A stretch of 64,000 nucleotides of DNA from the NCBI RefSeq assembly GCF_003987315.1, contig NZ_PIPI01000002.1, forward strand, positions 1 through 64,000, written 5' to 3'. The notes under the pieces are model-generated. The model saw nothing but the letters and a program-made list of their open reading frames with translations. It was not told the DNA's origin and did not search any database. Below, piece after piece: positions 20,541 to 28,989 of this stretch. Position numbers and translations under genes: made by a program. This stretch comes from Aliidiomarina haloalkalitolerans (GTDB lineage Bacteria > Pseudomonadota > Gammaproteobacteria > Enterobacterales > Alteromonadaceae). Each line of letters begins with the position of its first letter. The first letter of the stretch is position 1.

Positions 20541-20762
20541 ATGCAGATACCTTACACCGAAATAGACGCCGACACGTTAACTCGTTTAATTGAGCATTTT
20601 GTGCTGCGCGAAGGCACTGACTACGGCCTCGAGGAAAAGTCGCTGGAAGAGAAAGTCGCCGATGTTCGCCAGCAGCTCGAGCGCGGCGATGCCATCATTG
20701 TTTATTCAGAATTGCATGAGTCGGTCAATATTGTTGCAGCACAGGATTACCGACCCGAATAG
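20541..20762 (+). CDS. yheU: YheU family (UPF0270) protein
   Basis: A 73-residue protein: MQIPYTEIDADTLTRLIEHF, then FVLREGTDYGLEEKSLEEKV and SELHESVNI. These match the conserved core of YheU (the FVLREGTDYG and SELHE segments). The function is unknown. In E. coli it lies in the yheS-yheT-yheU cluster; here yheS is 3 kb away and yheT is absent from this window. It ends 13 bases before the convergent cysQ 3' end. Confidence 0.9.
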   Translation: MQIPYTEIDADTLTRLIEHFVLREGTDYGLEEKSLEEKVADVRQQLERGDAIIVYSELHESVNIVAAQDYRPE

Positions 20763-20775
20763 CAGCTTGCAGGCA

Positions 20776-21618
20776 CTAATTGTCAACGACCGGCGCCGGG
20801 AATATCTGATCCCATTGAACGAGCGGATCCCCGAGTACCAAAAAGTTTGGGTTACCGGTGTCAGCTGTTTGATTATACGTGAGCGGTTGAAAGTGCAGGT
20901 CGAGTAATTGCCCCCCCGCTTCCTGCACCAATATCTCGGCAGCTCCGGTGTCCCATTCGCCGGTCGGGCCAATGCGCATAAACACATCGGCCTTGCCTTC
21001 GGCAACCAATGCTGACTTCAGTGCACAACTACCTGTATGCATAATCGCAATTGGACGCTGCTCGCCAAGTCGCGACAACACGCGCGACTCCGGCTGACGA
21101 CGGCTTAAGGCAATCGTGATTGGATCGTAGCGCGGATCTTCGAGTTTACGTACGTGAATGCGCTCTTGGTGTCCTTGACTACGCTTGAATGCACCATAGC
21201 CCGCTGCAGCGAAGTATAAGCGGTCAGCCACCGGCCAACCAATCATGCCTAGAACTGGCTTACCATCATGAATCAAGGCAATACTCACCGCAAAATCCCC
21301 GCTACCAGCAACGAATTCTTGGGTACCATCAAGCGGGTCCACTAGCCAATAAGTTTGCCAGCGTTTGCGTTCACGCCACGGTTGAATCGCCTCTTCCGAC
21401 AACACCGGAACATCTGGCGTTAGTAAACTCAGTTCTTTGGTGAGTAACTCGCTGGCAGCAATGTCAGCACTCGTCACTGGTGACTCATCGGCTTTGCTGT
21501 AGGTTTTAAACTCACCCGACTCGTAATGCGCCAGCAATAGGTCACCGGTGCGATTGGTGATTTTTGCTAGCGGCTCAATGAGCTTACTAACATTTTCTTT
21601 TGTGAGAGTCATAGTCAC
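20776..21618 (-). CDS. cysQ: 3'(2'),5'-bisphosphate nucleotidase CysQ
   Basis: Hydrolyses adenosine 3',5'-bisphosphate, a by-product of sulfate assimilation, to AMP. It is a member of the Mg-dependent, lithium-sensitive inositol monophosphatase fold. The 280-residue protein shows the two metal motifs: VDPLDGTQEFVAGSGDFAVS (DPxDGT, about 92-97) and GEWDTGAAEILVQEAGG (WDxxA, about 218-222). It lies downstream of nudE on the same strand, about 100 bases away, with a four-unit tandem repeat in the gap. Confidence 0.95.
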   Translation of the reverse strand: MTMTLTKENVSKLIEPLAKITNRTGDLLLAHYESGEFKTYSKADESPVTSADIAASELLTKELSLLTPDVPVLSEEAIQPWRERKRWQTYWLVDPLDGTQEFVAGSGDFAVSIALIHDGKPVLGMIGWPVADRLYFAAAGYGAFKRSQGHQERIHVRKLEDPRYDPITIALSRRQPESRVLSRLGEQRPIAIMHTGSCALKSALVAEGKADVFMRIGPTGEWDTGAAEILVQEAGGQLLDLHFQPLTYNQTADTGNPNFLVLGDPLVQWDQIFPAPVVDN

Positions 21619-21632
21619 CTACTTCACTACTG

Positions 21633-21696
21633 TCTGCAAACCTAACTATTTGCTAACCTACCTATTTGCCAACCTAACTGGCTGCCAACTTACTGC
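21633..21696. repeat. Four tandem imperfect 16-bp repeats between nudE and cysQ
   Basis: Units at 21633, 21649, 21665 and 21681: TCTGCAAACCTAACTA, TTTGCTAACCTACCTA, TTTGCCAACCTAACTG, GCTGCCAACTTACTGC. The common core on the plus strand is YTGCNAACCTA. The array ends 15 bases before the cysQ start on the minus strand, inside its probable leader. Function is unknown. Confidence 0.85.
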
Positions 21697-21719
21697 TTAA
21701 GTATAACTCAATTCAACGA

Positions 21720-22298
21720 TTACTTTTCGTTTTGCTGTGCTTGATGCCAGCGCTGCATCAGTAATAACGCGGCGACGCTGCGCGCTTCCGTAAAATCAGG
21801 TTGAATCAGTAATTCATCGAGCTCTGACAGCTTCCAAGGGACAATTTCAAGCGGCTCGGGTTCATCGCCCACTAATTGCTCAGGGTATAACTCTTCGCCG
21901 ACAAATAAGGTCATTGCGGCAGAGAAAAAAGCGGGAGCCATCGACACTTGCTTCAGCGCAGTGAGCTTGCCGACACCATAGCCAATCTCTTCTTTTAGCT
22001 CTCGGTCCGCTGCTTGTTCCGCGGTTTCGCCAGGGTCGATGAGGCCTTTCGGAAAGCCAAGTTGATAACTGTGTAAACCGGCCGCGTATTCACGCACCAG
22101 TAAAATCGTTTCGGGGTCTAAAAAAGGAACGACCATCACAGCGCCTCGGCCACTGCCTTGCATACGTTCGTATTGACGTAACTCACCATTATTGAACTTT
22201 AAATCAATTGCTTCAATGCGGAGCAAGCGACTTTTCGCTACAATCTGTCGCGATAGTACGGTTGGAAGGTCTCTCTGTTTGCTTGTTTTTTCCGACAT
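21720..22298 (-). CDS. nudE: ADP compounds hydrolase NudE
   Basis: A Nudix hydrolase acting on ADP-ribose, NADH and Ap3A-like compounds. The 192-residue protein carries the Nudix box GLIDPGETAEQAADRELKEE continuing IGYG (about 106-128), with the REL-EE metal-binding core intact, and the NudE-type FPKG segment just before it. It is divergent from yrfG, matching the nudE-yrfG neighbourhood of enterobacteria, and is followed by cysQ. Confidence 0.93.
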   Translation of the reverse strand: MSEKTSKQRDLPTVLSRQIVAKSRLLRIEAIDLKFNNGELRQYERMQGSGRGAVMVVPFLDPETILLVREYAAGLHSYQLGFPKGLIDPGETAEQAADRELKEEIGYGVGKLTALKQVSMAPAFFSAAMTLFVGEELYPEQLVGDEPEPLEIVPWKLSELDELLIQPDFTEARSVAALLLMQRWHQAQQNEK

Positions 22299-22392
22299 GC
22301 GAATACCACGGCACTCTGGGCTGGTTGTCTAATTGCGTATTCTGTTACCTTACTACCATAACCTTACAATGAGAATAGATTCAGGAAAACCC

Positions 22393-23049
22393 ATGTTAAA
22401 TTGGTCTGAAATAGATACTGTATTACTCGATATGGACGGTACACTGCTCGATCTTCGTTATGACAATCACTTTTGGAATGAGCAACTGCATTTTCATTAT
22501 GCCAAGCAACATGGGGTTAGTGTTGATGCTGCTAAACAAACCCTAATTGAACACTTTCGCGCTGTGGCGGGTACTTTAAATTGGTATTGTTTGGATTACT
22601 GGGAACAAACCTTGCAGCTCCCCATTCGGCACTTAAAAGCACAAACCTCAGACCTTATCCAATTGCGTCCGGACACCACTGATTTCTTGCAAGCGCTGCA
22701 GCGAGCTGGCAAACAAGTCGCATTAATTACCAATGCACACCCGGACGCGCTGGCATTGAAGAATCAGCATACGCCGCTCGCCAAGTTGTGTCCGCAACAG
22801 TTTTCGACTCACGAATTTGGCTACTGCAAAGAGTTTCAGCAACTTTGGCAAGGTTTACAAGCCCGTTTTCCGTTTGACCCAGAACGCACCTTGTTCATTG
22901 ATGACGGCGAGCATATCCTCGACAGCGCTCGTGAATTTGGTATCCGCTTTACGGTGGGAATTAACAACCCGGATAGCCAATTGCCGGTGAAAGAATTTGA
23001 TCATCACCCAGCAATTTCGTCATTTACCCAGCTACCTGCAATTGGATAA
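22393..23049 (+). CDS. yrfG: HAD-family GMP/IMP nucleotidase YrfG
   Basis: A cytoplasmic haloacid dehalogenase-type phosphatase; the E. coli homolog hydrolyses GMP and IMP. Motif I is VLLDMDGTLLDL (DxD), motif II is ITNAHP, and the motif IV region is TLFIDDGEHIL. The conserved GTLNWYCLDYW segment matches YrfG. ATG 22393 (MLNWSEIDTVLLD), preceded by CAGGA, gives 218 residues, close to E. coli (222). The frame is open upstream to 22333 but without homology. Confidence 0.93.
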   Translation: MLNWSEIDTVLLDMDGTLLDLRYDNHFWNEQLHFHYAKQHGVSVDAAKQTLIEHFRAVAGTLNWYCLDYWEQTLQLPIRHLKAQTSDLIQLRPDTTDFLQALQRAGKQVALITNAHPDALALKNQHTPLAKLCPQQFSTHEFGYCKEFQQLWQGLQARFPFDPERTLFIDDGEHILDSAREFGIRFTVGINNPDSQLPVKEFDHHPAISSFTQLPAIG

Positions 23050-23128
23050 AATATTGCGAAATCAGCCATTCAACGTCATTATTTATCATTCAATATGAAT
23101 TACTTGAGCGCCCGCAAAGGAAGATACT

Positions 23129-24553
23129 ATGTCTGATCGCCAACATTTCGACAGCATTGTCATTGGTTCAGGCCCCGGTGGCGAAGGCGCCGCTATGATG
23201 CTGGCAAAACGCGGCCAACGTGTCGCCATGATAGAAGCGGAATCACGCTTGGGCGGTGGTTGCACGCATTGGGGGACTATCCCATCCAAAGCCTTACGTC
23301 ATTCGGTGAGCCGTTTAATTGAATACAATGCCAGCCCGTTGTTTTCGCGGCAGCAAATGCCATTAAAGCTGACCTTTGCGGAAATCCTTCATCATGCAGA
23401 ATCGGTGATTCGCAAACAGGTAAAACTTCGTAGCTCCTTTTATGAGCGCAATGACGTCGAGGTGATTCATGGCGTTGCGCAGTTTATCGACGCCAACACC
23501 ATTGAAGTGCGTCACCCCGACGGCTCACTCGACAGATTAAGCGCGAATAATTTTGTCATTGCCACGGGCTCAAGGCCCTATCACCCGCCGGGCGTCGACT
23601 TTAGCCACCCGCGCATTTACGACTCAGACACCATTCTTTCACTACAGCACGACCCGAAAAATATAATTATTTTTGGTGCCGGCGTTATTGGCTGTGAATA
23701 TGCCAGTATCTTTCGCGGCCTCGGGGTTAAAGTCGATTTAATTAATACCCGCAATCGGCTGTTGTCGTTCCTCGACTCAGAATTCTCTGATGCACTCAGT
23801 TATCACTTGCGTAACAGTGGCGTGGTGATTCGCCATCAAGAAGAGTTTCGCCAAGTGATTGGCCGCGACGATGGTGTGATTTTAGAAACCGAATCCGGCA
23901 AGCGAATTTTTGCCGACTGCCTGTTATATGCTAACGGTCGGTCTGGTAATGTGGAAAAGCTAAACTTAGATGCTGTCGGCCTGAAGCCAAATCATCGTGG
24001 CCAACTTGAAGTTGATGAAAACTACCAGACTGCGGTCGAGCATATCTATGCGGTCGGTGACATCATCGGTTATCCAAGCCTAGCCAGTGCAGCCTATGAT
24101 CAGGGCCGTTTTGCCGCCGTGGCAATTCTTGACGGGAACTGCGAAACCAAGCTTGTTTCCGACATTCCGACTGGAATTTACACCATTCCAGAGATTAGCT
24201 CGGTTGGGGCAACTGAAGAAGAGTTAACCGCAGCCAACGTGCCCTATGAAGTTGGTCGGGCACAATTTAAACACCTCGCTCGCGCTCAAATCGCTGATAG
24301 TTTAGTTGGCAGTTTAAAAATACTTTTCCACCGCGAGAGCAAAGAAATACTTGGTATTCACTGTTTCGGAGAGCGGGCCTCGGAAATCGTCCACATCGGA
24401 CAAGCCATTATGGAGCAAAAAGGTAGCGGCAATACGATTGAGTATTTCGTTAACACCACGTTTAACTATCCAACCATGGCAGAAGCCTATCGGGTCGCAG
24501 CGTTAAATGGCCTTAATCGATTACCTCCGCATTCGGATAACGCGGCAAAGTAA
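23129..24553 (+). CDS. sthA: Soluble pyridine nucleotide transhydrogenase
   Basis: A flavoprotein that moves reducing equivalents between NADPH and NAD+. The 474-residue protein has an N-terminal FAD motif [17 protein letters not shown], the SthA-specific [17 protein letters not shown] (one cysteine, no disulfide pair, unlike lipoamide dehydrogenase), the NAD motif [17 protein letters not shown], and a C-terminal dimerisation domain. AAGGAAG lies 8 bases upstream. Its 3' end overlaps the convergent envZ 3' end by 41 bp. Confidence 0.96.
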   Translation: MSDRQHFDSIVIGSGPGGEGAAMMLAKRGQRVAMIEAESRLGGGCTHWGTIPSKALRHSVSRLIEYNASPLFSRQQMPLKLTFAEILHHAESVIRKQVKLRSSFYERNDVEVIHGVAQFIDANTIEVRHPDGSLDRLSANNFVIATGSRPYHPPGVDFSHPRIYDSDTILSLQHDPKNIIIFGAGVIGCEYASIFRGLGVKVDLINTRNRLLSFLDSEFSDALSYHLRNSGVVIRHQEEFRQVIGRDDGVILETESGKRIFADCLLYANGRSGNVEKLNLDAVGLKPNHRGQLEVDENYQTAVEHIYAVGDIIGYPSLASAAYDQGRFAAVAILDGNCETKLVSDIPTGIYTIPEISSVGATEEELTAANVPYEVGRAQFKHLARAQIADSLVGSLKILFHRESKEILGIHCFGERASEIVHIGQAIMEQKGSGNTIEYFVNTTFNYPTMAEAYRVAALNGLNRLPPHSDNAAK

Positions 24554-25820
24554 CTCGAATTCTCAGCCCGCCGCGGGGATCGTTGCGGGCTTCAACGTGT
24601 CCACGGTGCATTTGCGCAAAGCGTTTGACAATCGCAAGGCCGAGGCCAGTGCCTTCGTCACTGCGCGCTGCATTGCCGCGTGTAAACGGATTAAACATCG
24701 CATCCACTTGTTCGTCTGGAATTCCGGCGCCCGCATCGCGCACGCTAAACCACACGTGCTCTTCGTCACGGCTTAGCCCCGAAGCAATTTCAATCGGTGG
24801 TTGGCCATAACGTTTAGCATTAACAATTAAGTTGGTCAAAATTCGTTTGACCGCAACAGGTTGCAGCTCCATATCCGGTACTCGCTGCAATTGTAAATCA
24901 ATTTGCTCGGCCTCGAGATATTGGGCCGCAGCCACCACTTCCTCGATCAGTGTGTTGATGTTGGCGAAGGTAAAGCCCACTCGTTCGCTCGCCCGAGCAA
25001 AATCGCTAAATTGGCTAAGAATACTATTTAAGTCGTCGACATCCTGAATAATCCCATCAACCAAGAGGTCGTCTGGGTTCATCATTTCTGCGGCTAAGCG
25101 AATTCGTGTGAGTGGTGTCCGCAAATCATGGGAAATACCCGCTAAGAGCAACGCGCGATCTTCGTCAACTTTGCTCAAATTCAAGATCATGCGGTTAAAT
25201 GCTCGCGTCACTTTCATTAATTCTTCGGTGCCCTTCTCGGGAATTGGCGCCGGGTCGTTGCCGAGTACCACTTCCTCGGCGGCCAATTGCAGCCTGCGCA
25301 ATGGGCGATTTAATGATCGCGCAAACCAAGCTGCACCTAAAACGCTCACTAACCCGATAATGCCCAGAAGTAAAAACGAAGGCCATAAACGCAGGCCGCG
25401 CATGTCTTCCACTGGAATTTGGTACCAGTGGTCGGCGTCATCCAAATTGACCCATACAAACATGCGCTCAGCAGTCGTGAAACGAACTTCGGCTGGCCGG
25501 TCCAAGCGTTCACTGACTAAACGCGATATCCATGGTGCTCCGGCACTACGGCTAAGGCCGGCATCCTGTGCGGCTAAACCATTTAACGTGCGAACTTCAC
25601 TCAGGTCTTCGATATGCATACGTACCAATGGGTCAGGCTGCGTGTCGACCCACTCGGCAATCAGAATATGGTTGGTAATGACATGTGTGAGCTGGTTGAT
25701 CCCGGGCTTCACTACGTATTGCGCAACCAGTCCGTAAGTTAATGCAAGATTAAGCGCCAACACCAGCGCTATCAGCGACACGGTACGAGCAAAAGCACTT
25801 TTCGGCAATAATGTGCGCAT
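24513..25820 (-). CDS. envZ: Osmolarity sensor histidine kinase EnvZ
   Basis: An inner-membrane sensor kinase that phosphorylates OmpR. The 435-residue protein has two transmembrane helices (about 15-37 and 148-170) bracketing a periplasmic domain, then HAMP, the H-box [16 protein letters not shown], an N-box with NAKRYG, and G boxes DAGAGIP and [13 protein letters not shown]. It is 12 bases downstream of ompR in one operon. Its last 41 bp overlap the convergent sthA gene. Confidence 0.95.
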   Translation of the reverse strand: MRTLLPKSAFARTVSLIALVLALNLALTYGLVAQYVVKPGINQLTHVITNHILIAEWVDTQPDPLVRMHIEDLSEVRTLNGLAAQDAGLSRSAGAPWISRLVSERLDRPAEVRFTTAERMFVWVNLDDADHWYQIPVEDMRGLRLWPSFLLLGIIGLVSVLGAAWFARSLNRPLRRLQLAAEEVVLGNDPAPIPEKGTEELMKVTRAFNRMILNLSKVDEDRALLLAGISHDLRTPLTRIRLAAEMMNPDDLLVDGIIQDVDDLNSILSQFSDFARASERVGFTFANINTLIEEVVAAAQYLEAEQIDLQLQRVPDMELQPVAVKRILTNLIVNAKRYGQPPIEIASGLSRDEEHVWFSVRDAGAGIPDEQVDAMFNPFTRGNAARSDEGTGLGLAIVKRFAQMHRGHVEARNDPRGGLRIRVTLPRYPNAEVID

Positions 25821-25832
25821 TAGTTAGTCACG

Positions 25833-26564
25833 TTAGGTAGTTACGTCATGGCCGTCGGGTACAAACACGTAACCTAAGCCCCAAACGGTTTGTAAGTAAC
25901 GCGGTTTGGAAGGTTCAACTTCGATCATCCGGCGCAAACGCGAAACTTGTACGTCAATACTGCGCTCTAGCGCTGCGTAATCTCGTCCGCGGGCCAAGTG
26001 CATGAGTTTATCTCGTGACAAGGGTTCACGCGGGTGCGTGACTAACGCCTTGAGAACTGCAAATTCGCCACTCGTTAAATTAAGTAACGTGTCACCTTGA
26101 TACAGTTCTCGAGTCGACAGGTTGAAACGAAATTCGCCAAAACAAATATCTGCAGTCACTTTTAAAGTCGGTGCACCAGGGACATCGCGCTGTTGACGTT
26201 TTAATACTGCGCGCACTCGTGCAAGCAATTCGCGAGGGTTAAAGGGTTTTGCTAGATAGTCGTCAGCACCACTCTCCAGGCCGACAATCCGGTCCATCTC
26301 GCTGCCTTTGGCAGTCAGCATTATAATAGGAATATGGTTATTGCTTGCACGAAGACGTTGGCAAATGGATATCCCATCTTCGCCTGGCAGCATTAAATCA
26401 AGAACGATAAGACTGAAGCTTTCACGGCGCAAAAGCCGGTCCATTTGAGTTGCGTCGGCAGCTATCTTGACCATAAAGCCTTGCTCTGAAAGGTAGCGTT
26501 CAATTAATGTTCGTAATCTGACATCGTCATCAACGACTAGGATTCGCTCTTCTCTTTCCATCAT
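25833..26564 (-). CDS. ompR: Response regulator OmpR
   Basis: Response regulator with receiver plus winged-helix DNA-binding domain, phosphorylated by EnvZ. The 243-residue protein has the acidic pocket VVDDDVR, phospho-acceptor aspartate in LIVLDLMLPGEDG (about 56), lysine in LAKPFNPRELLARV, and the C-terminal winged helix ending YLQTVWGLGYVFVPDG. An alternative start one codon later is possible (MMEREER). It is divergent from greB, the arrangement also known in E. coli. Confidence 0.97.
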   Translation of the reverse strand: MMEREERILVVDDDVRLRTLIERYLSEQGFMVKIAADATQMDRLLRRESFSLIVLDLMLPGEDGISICQRLRASNNHIPIIMLTAKGSEMDRIVGLESGADDYLAKPFNPRELLARVRAVLKRQQRDVPGAPTLKVTADICFGEFRFNLSTRELYQGDTLLNLTSGEFAVLKALVTHPREPLSRDKLMHLARGRDYAALERSIDVQVSRLRRMIEVEPSKPRYLQTVWGLGYVFVPDGHDVTT

Positions 26565-26819
26565 TGATCTTTACCTATTGTTATTCTGCGAGCAGGAGAC
26601 CAAATTTCTCTCGTTGGTCTCGATTATAATCATATTTTCGATAGATTGCGGTAGGAAAGTTAGCCATCCGGTATTGTTTTTCAGGCATAATACCCAAGCA
26701 TTCATAGTTCTAGAGCAAAGTTCTTAAGTAAAGCTCGCAAGCTAACAGGCTACGGAAGCAGGGATGTCAAGAATGGCTTTCGTGACGACTTAACTATCTA
26801 ACGCAAGAACATAAACATT
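26565..26819. other. Divergent intergenic region ompR / greB
   Basis: No gene is visible. It holds a perfect 7-bp inverted repeat GAGACCA/TGGTCTC (26596-26602 and 26615-26621) with a 12-base spacer, followed at once by an AT-rich ATTATAAT (26623-26630) that offers a TATAAT hexamer on both strands. No good -35 box accompanies it. It probably contains the promoters of ompR-envZ and greB. The repeat could be an operator. Confidence 0.4.
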
Positions 26820-27302
26820 GTGAAAACCAATTTGATCACCGCAGCGGGGCTAGCCAAACTCAAACAAGAGCTTGATGACTTGTGGCGTAAACAGCGTCCG
26901 GAGATCACCAAGAAAGTAGCTTGGGCAGCTAGTCTTGGCGACCGCTCGGAAAATGCCGACTACAAAGAAAACAAACGCTTACTGCGACAAGTTGACAGCC
27001 GTATCCGCTATTTACGTAAACGCATCGAAGCGCTTAAAGTAGTTGAGTACTCGCCACAGCAAGACGGCAAAGTGTTTTTTGGGGCCTGGGTGCAAGTCGA
27101 AGATCTCGACGGCCAAACCAGAACGTTTCGGATTGTCGGCCCCGACGAGATTTATGGCCGCAATGACTACATTTCTATCGATTCACCGATGGCCCGAGCG
27201 TTGTTAAAGAAATCGGTGGATGATGAAATTAGCGTGCAGACACCGACCGGCAGCAAGGTTTGGATTGTAAATACGATTGATTACCATCAGAAGCCCGTGT
27301 AG
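26820..27302 (+). CDS. greB: Transcription elongation factor GreB
   Basis: Rescues backtracked RNA polymerase by stimulating transcript cleavage. The 160-residue protein has the N-terminal coiled coil with the acidic tip (SLGDRSENADYKENKRLLRQ, the DxxxNxDY-type segment) and the C-terminal FKBP-like domain with SPQQDGKVFFGAW and DYISIDSPMARALLKK. It starts with GTG, and no strong ribosome site is visible. It is divergent from ompR. In E. coli the next gene is tex (yhgF); here csrA and a TnpB element lie between. Confidence 0.96.
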   Translation: MKTNLITAAGLAKLKQELDDLWRKQRPEITKKVAWAASLGDRSENADYKENKRLLRQVDSRIRYLRKRIEALKVVEYSPQQDGKVFFGAWVQVEDLDGQTRTFRIVGPDEIYGRNDYISIDSPMARALLKKSVDDEISVQTPTGSKVWIVNTIDYHQKPV

Positions 27303-27434
27303 CTTGGCTAGGATCATGTGTGTGGCAGCACCGAGTGGATTCACTCTAAACTCGGGTCGACTTCAAATCGGTGGTTCCATTTTCCCCAATTCTGGTTTAT
27401 TTTACACAGCTCATCTATGCTGCGTCGCATTCTG

Positions 27435-27462
27435 TCGCAAGATGTCAGTGTATTAGTATAAT
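27435..27462 (+). promoter_or_regulatory. Candidate csrA promoter
   Basis: A consensus -10 TATAAT (27457-27462) lies 16 bases after TCGCAA (27435-27440), a moderate -35. It is about 120 bases upstream of csrA in a 278-base gap with no convincing gene. The leader just before csrA contains a GGA within GAGGATT (ribosome site), which could also be a CsrA autoregulatory site. Predicted by eye only. Confidence 0.4.
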
Positions 27463-27580
27463 AATAATTGAATTTCGGTATTCTATAACGATCGGTGTCC
27501 ACGCCGTGTGCATCCAACAAGAACAAAAGAATATCTTAAGAGTCTGAGCTACAGACCTAAGCCCTGAGGATTAACTGCAT

Positions 27581-27760
27581 ATGCTTATTCTAACCCGCCG
27601 CGTTGGCGAAACTCTGATGATCAATGACGATGTGAAGGTCACTGTGTTAGCCGTCAATGGCAATCAAGTCAAAATTGGCATTGACGCACCAAGCCATATT
27701 GCAGTTCACCGTGAAGAAATTTATTTACGCATCGAAGCAGAAAAGAATAAAAACGAGTGA
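27581..27760 (+). CDS. csrA: Carbon storage regulator CsrA
   Basis: A dimeric RNA-binding protein that controls translation by binding GGA motifs in leaders. The 59-residue protein begins [20 protein letters not shown] and contains [11 protein letters not shown] and [10 protein letters not shown], the conserved core including the VHREEI RNA-binding segment. The variable tail AEKNKNE is short (E. coli 61 residues). The ribosome site is GAGGA with a 10-base spacing. It lies between greB and tex, not next to alaS as is usual, so it may be a second copy; this cannot be decided from this window. A TnpB element begins at its stop codon. Confidence 0.96.
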   Translation: MLILTRRVGETLMINDDVKVTVLAVNGNQVKIGIDAPSHIAVHREEIYLRIEAEKNKNE

Positions 27761-27761
27761 C

Positions 27762-27830
27762 TGCTCCCCGCCCTAAGCGCTAAAGCGCCACGGGCGAGGC
27801 TTCCAACTTCTCAGGCAGCAACTGGTGCGT
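27762..27830 (-). ncRNA. Probable 3' part of the TnpB guide RNA (omega/reRNA)
   Basis: TnpB nucleases use an RNA made from the tnpB 3' end and the element right end. Here the sequence after the tnpB stop forms a nested hairpin with loop CTTTAG, closely like the terminal stem-loop I recall for the ISDra2 reRNA, then GGGGAGCAG. The guide would be whatever follows the element, here the csrA 3' end read in antisense. Extent toward the tnpB side is a guess; the assignment is by analogy. Confidence 0.45.
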
Positions 27831-28989
27831 GACCAGATTGACGCTTGCCTCCATTGGCAGAAACCGACAGTCCTGCGGCCTTTAATTTTAAAATGCCTTG
27901 CGCCTTGATATTTAAGGCTGCATTGATGTCCCTATCATGCTGTGTTGAACAGGCTGGACAGTGCCAATCACGCACGCTCAGCGACAGCTCTTCCAGCATG
28001 TGTCCACAGCAAGAGCAGATTTTAGAGCTGGCAAACCATTGATCAATTTTAATCAGATGCTTGCCTTGCTCTTTGGACTTATATTCCAGCTTTTGGATCA
28101 AGCCTGACCAACTCGCATCGGCAATGTGCTTAGACAATTTCTTGTTCTTAAGCATGTTTTTGACTTTCAGTGTCTCAACAATCACCGCTTGGCTTTCGTC
28201 AATGAGTTGTCGAGACAGCTTGTGCTGAAAATCAGCACGAGCATTCGCCAGACGCTGATGCGCCTTAGCGAGTTTAAGTCGGGCTTTTGCACGACCCTTG
28301 CTGCCTTTCTTGCAGCGTGATAAGGCTCTTTGTTTTCGGCGCAGATTGGCACTGGCTTTCTTCAAAAAGCGTGGATTCGGTTTTTTCGTGCCGTTTGAGT
28401 CTATGGCAAGATGTGTTAAACCCATATCCAATCCGAGCACTTGAGCAGCATTCAGGCTTTGAATGGGCGCAGGAGCTTCTTGCCCATCTTCATGCAGTAG
28501 TGCGGCATAGTATTCACCTGTCACGGTACGGGACAGGGTGATGCTTTTCAGTTTTCCTTCAATCTTGCGATGAATACGCGCTCTGATGGGCTGCTTTAAC
28601 TTCGGCACTTTAATCCAGTCATCACCACAATCAACGCTCATGCAATGATAGCTGGACTGTCTGCTGTGCTTGCGCTTGAACTTGGGATAACGAGAAGGCA
28701 GTTTGGGATCAAAGAAACGTTGAAAGGCTTTATCCAGATTGATACATGCCTGCTGAAGTGCAATCGAATCAAATTCTTTGAGCCAATGATATTTACGAGA
28801 TTTCTTCGCAACAGCCAACAGAGGCTTGAGGTCTTTCTTGGCGTTGAGTTTAAGTCCGTGACGTTTGTATTGTGAGCTGATGATATGCAAAGCCTTGTTG
28901 TATGCAAAGCGCACAGCGCCGAACTGACGGTTGAGAAATTCCGCCTGCTCAGGTGTTGGATAGATACGCACTTTAATGACTTTATTCAT
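27811..28989 (-). CDS. tnpB: TnpB RNA-guided nuclease (IS605 OrfB family)
   Basis: TnpB proteins are RNA-guided DNA nucleases, ancestors of Cas12, that help their element persist. The 392-residue protein has the N-terminal OrfB helix-turn-helix (KVIKVRIYPTPEQAEFLNRQ), and a split RuvC domain with all three acidic residues: D188 in LGLDMG, E272 in VIVETL and D354 in HDRDINAALN. The zinc ribbon (C325/C328, C344/C347) is present between the second and third. No truncation or frameshift is visible, so it looks catalytically intact. No tnpA gene is next to it. It is convergent with csrA. Confidence 0.95.
   Translation of the reverse strand: MNKVIKVRIYPTPEQAEFLNRQFGAVRFAYNKALHIISSQYKRHGLKLNAKKDLKPLLAVAKKSRKYHWLKEFDSIALQQACINLDKAFQRFFDPKLPSRYPKFKRKHSRQSSYHCMSVDCGDDWIKVPKLKQPIRARIHRKIEGKLKSITLSRTVTGEYYAALLHEDGQEAPAPIQSLNAAQVLGLDMGLTHLAIDSNGTKKPNPRFLKKASANLRRKQRALSRCKKGSKGRAKARLKLAKAHQRLANARADFQHKLSRQLIDESQAVIVETLKVKNMLKNKKLSKHIADASWSGLIQKLEYKSKEQGKHLIKIDQWFASSKICSCCGHMLEELSLSVRDWHCPACSTQHDRDINAALNIKAQGILKLKAAGLSVSANGGKRQSGHAPVAA

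Noticed and set aside
21633..21696. Possible CRISPR array
   Set aside because: The 16-bp units abut with no spacers and there are no cas genes.
25108..25737. 209-codon plus-strand frame opposite envZ
   Set aside because: Antisense shadow of envZ with a basic, low-complexity translation and no recognisable motif.
27341..27526. 61-codon open frame on the minus strand upstream of csrA
   Set aside because: No ribosome site, no recognisable domain, and it overlaps the probable csrA promoter.
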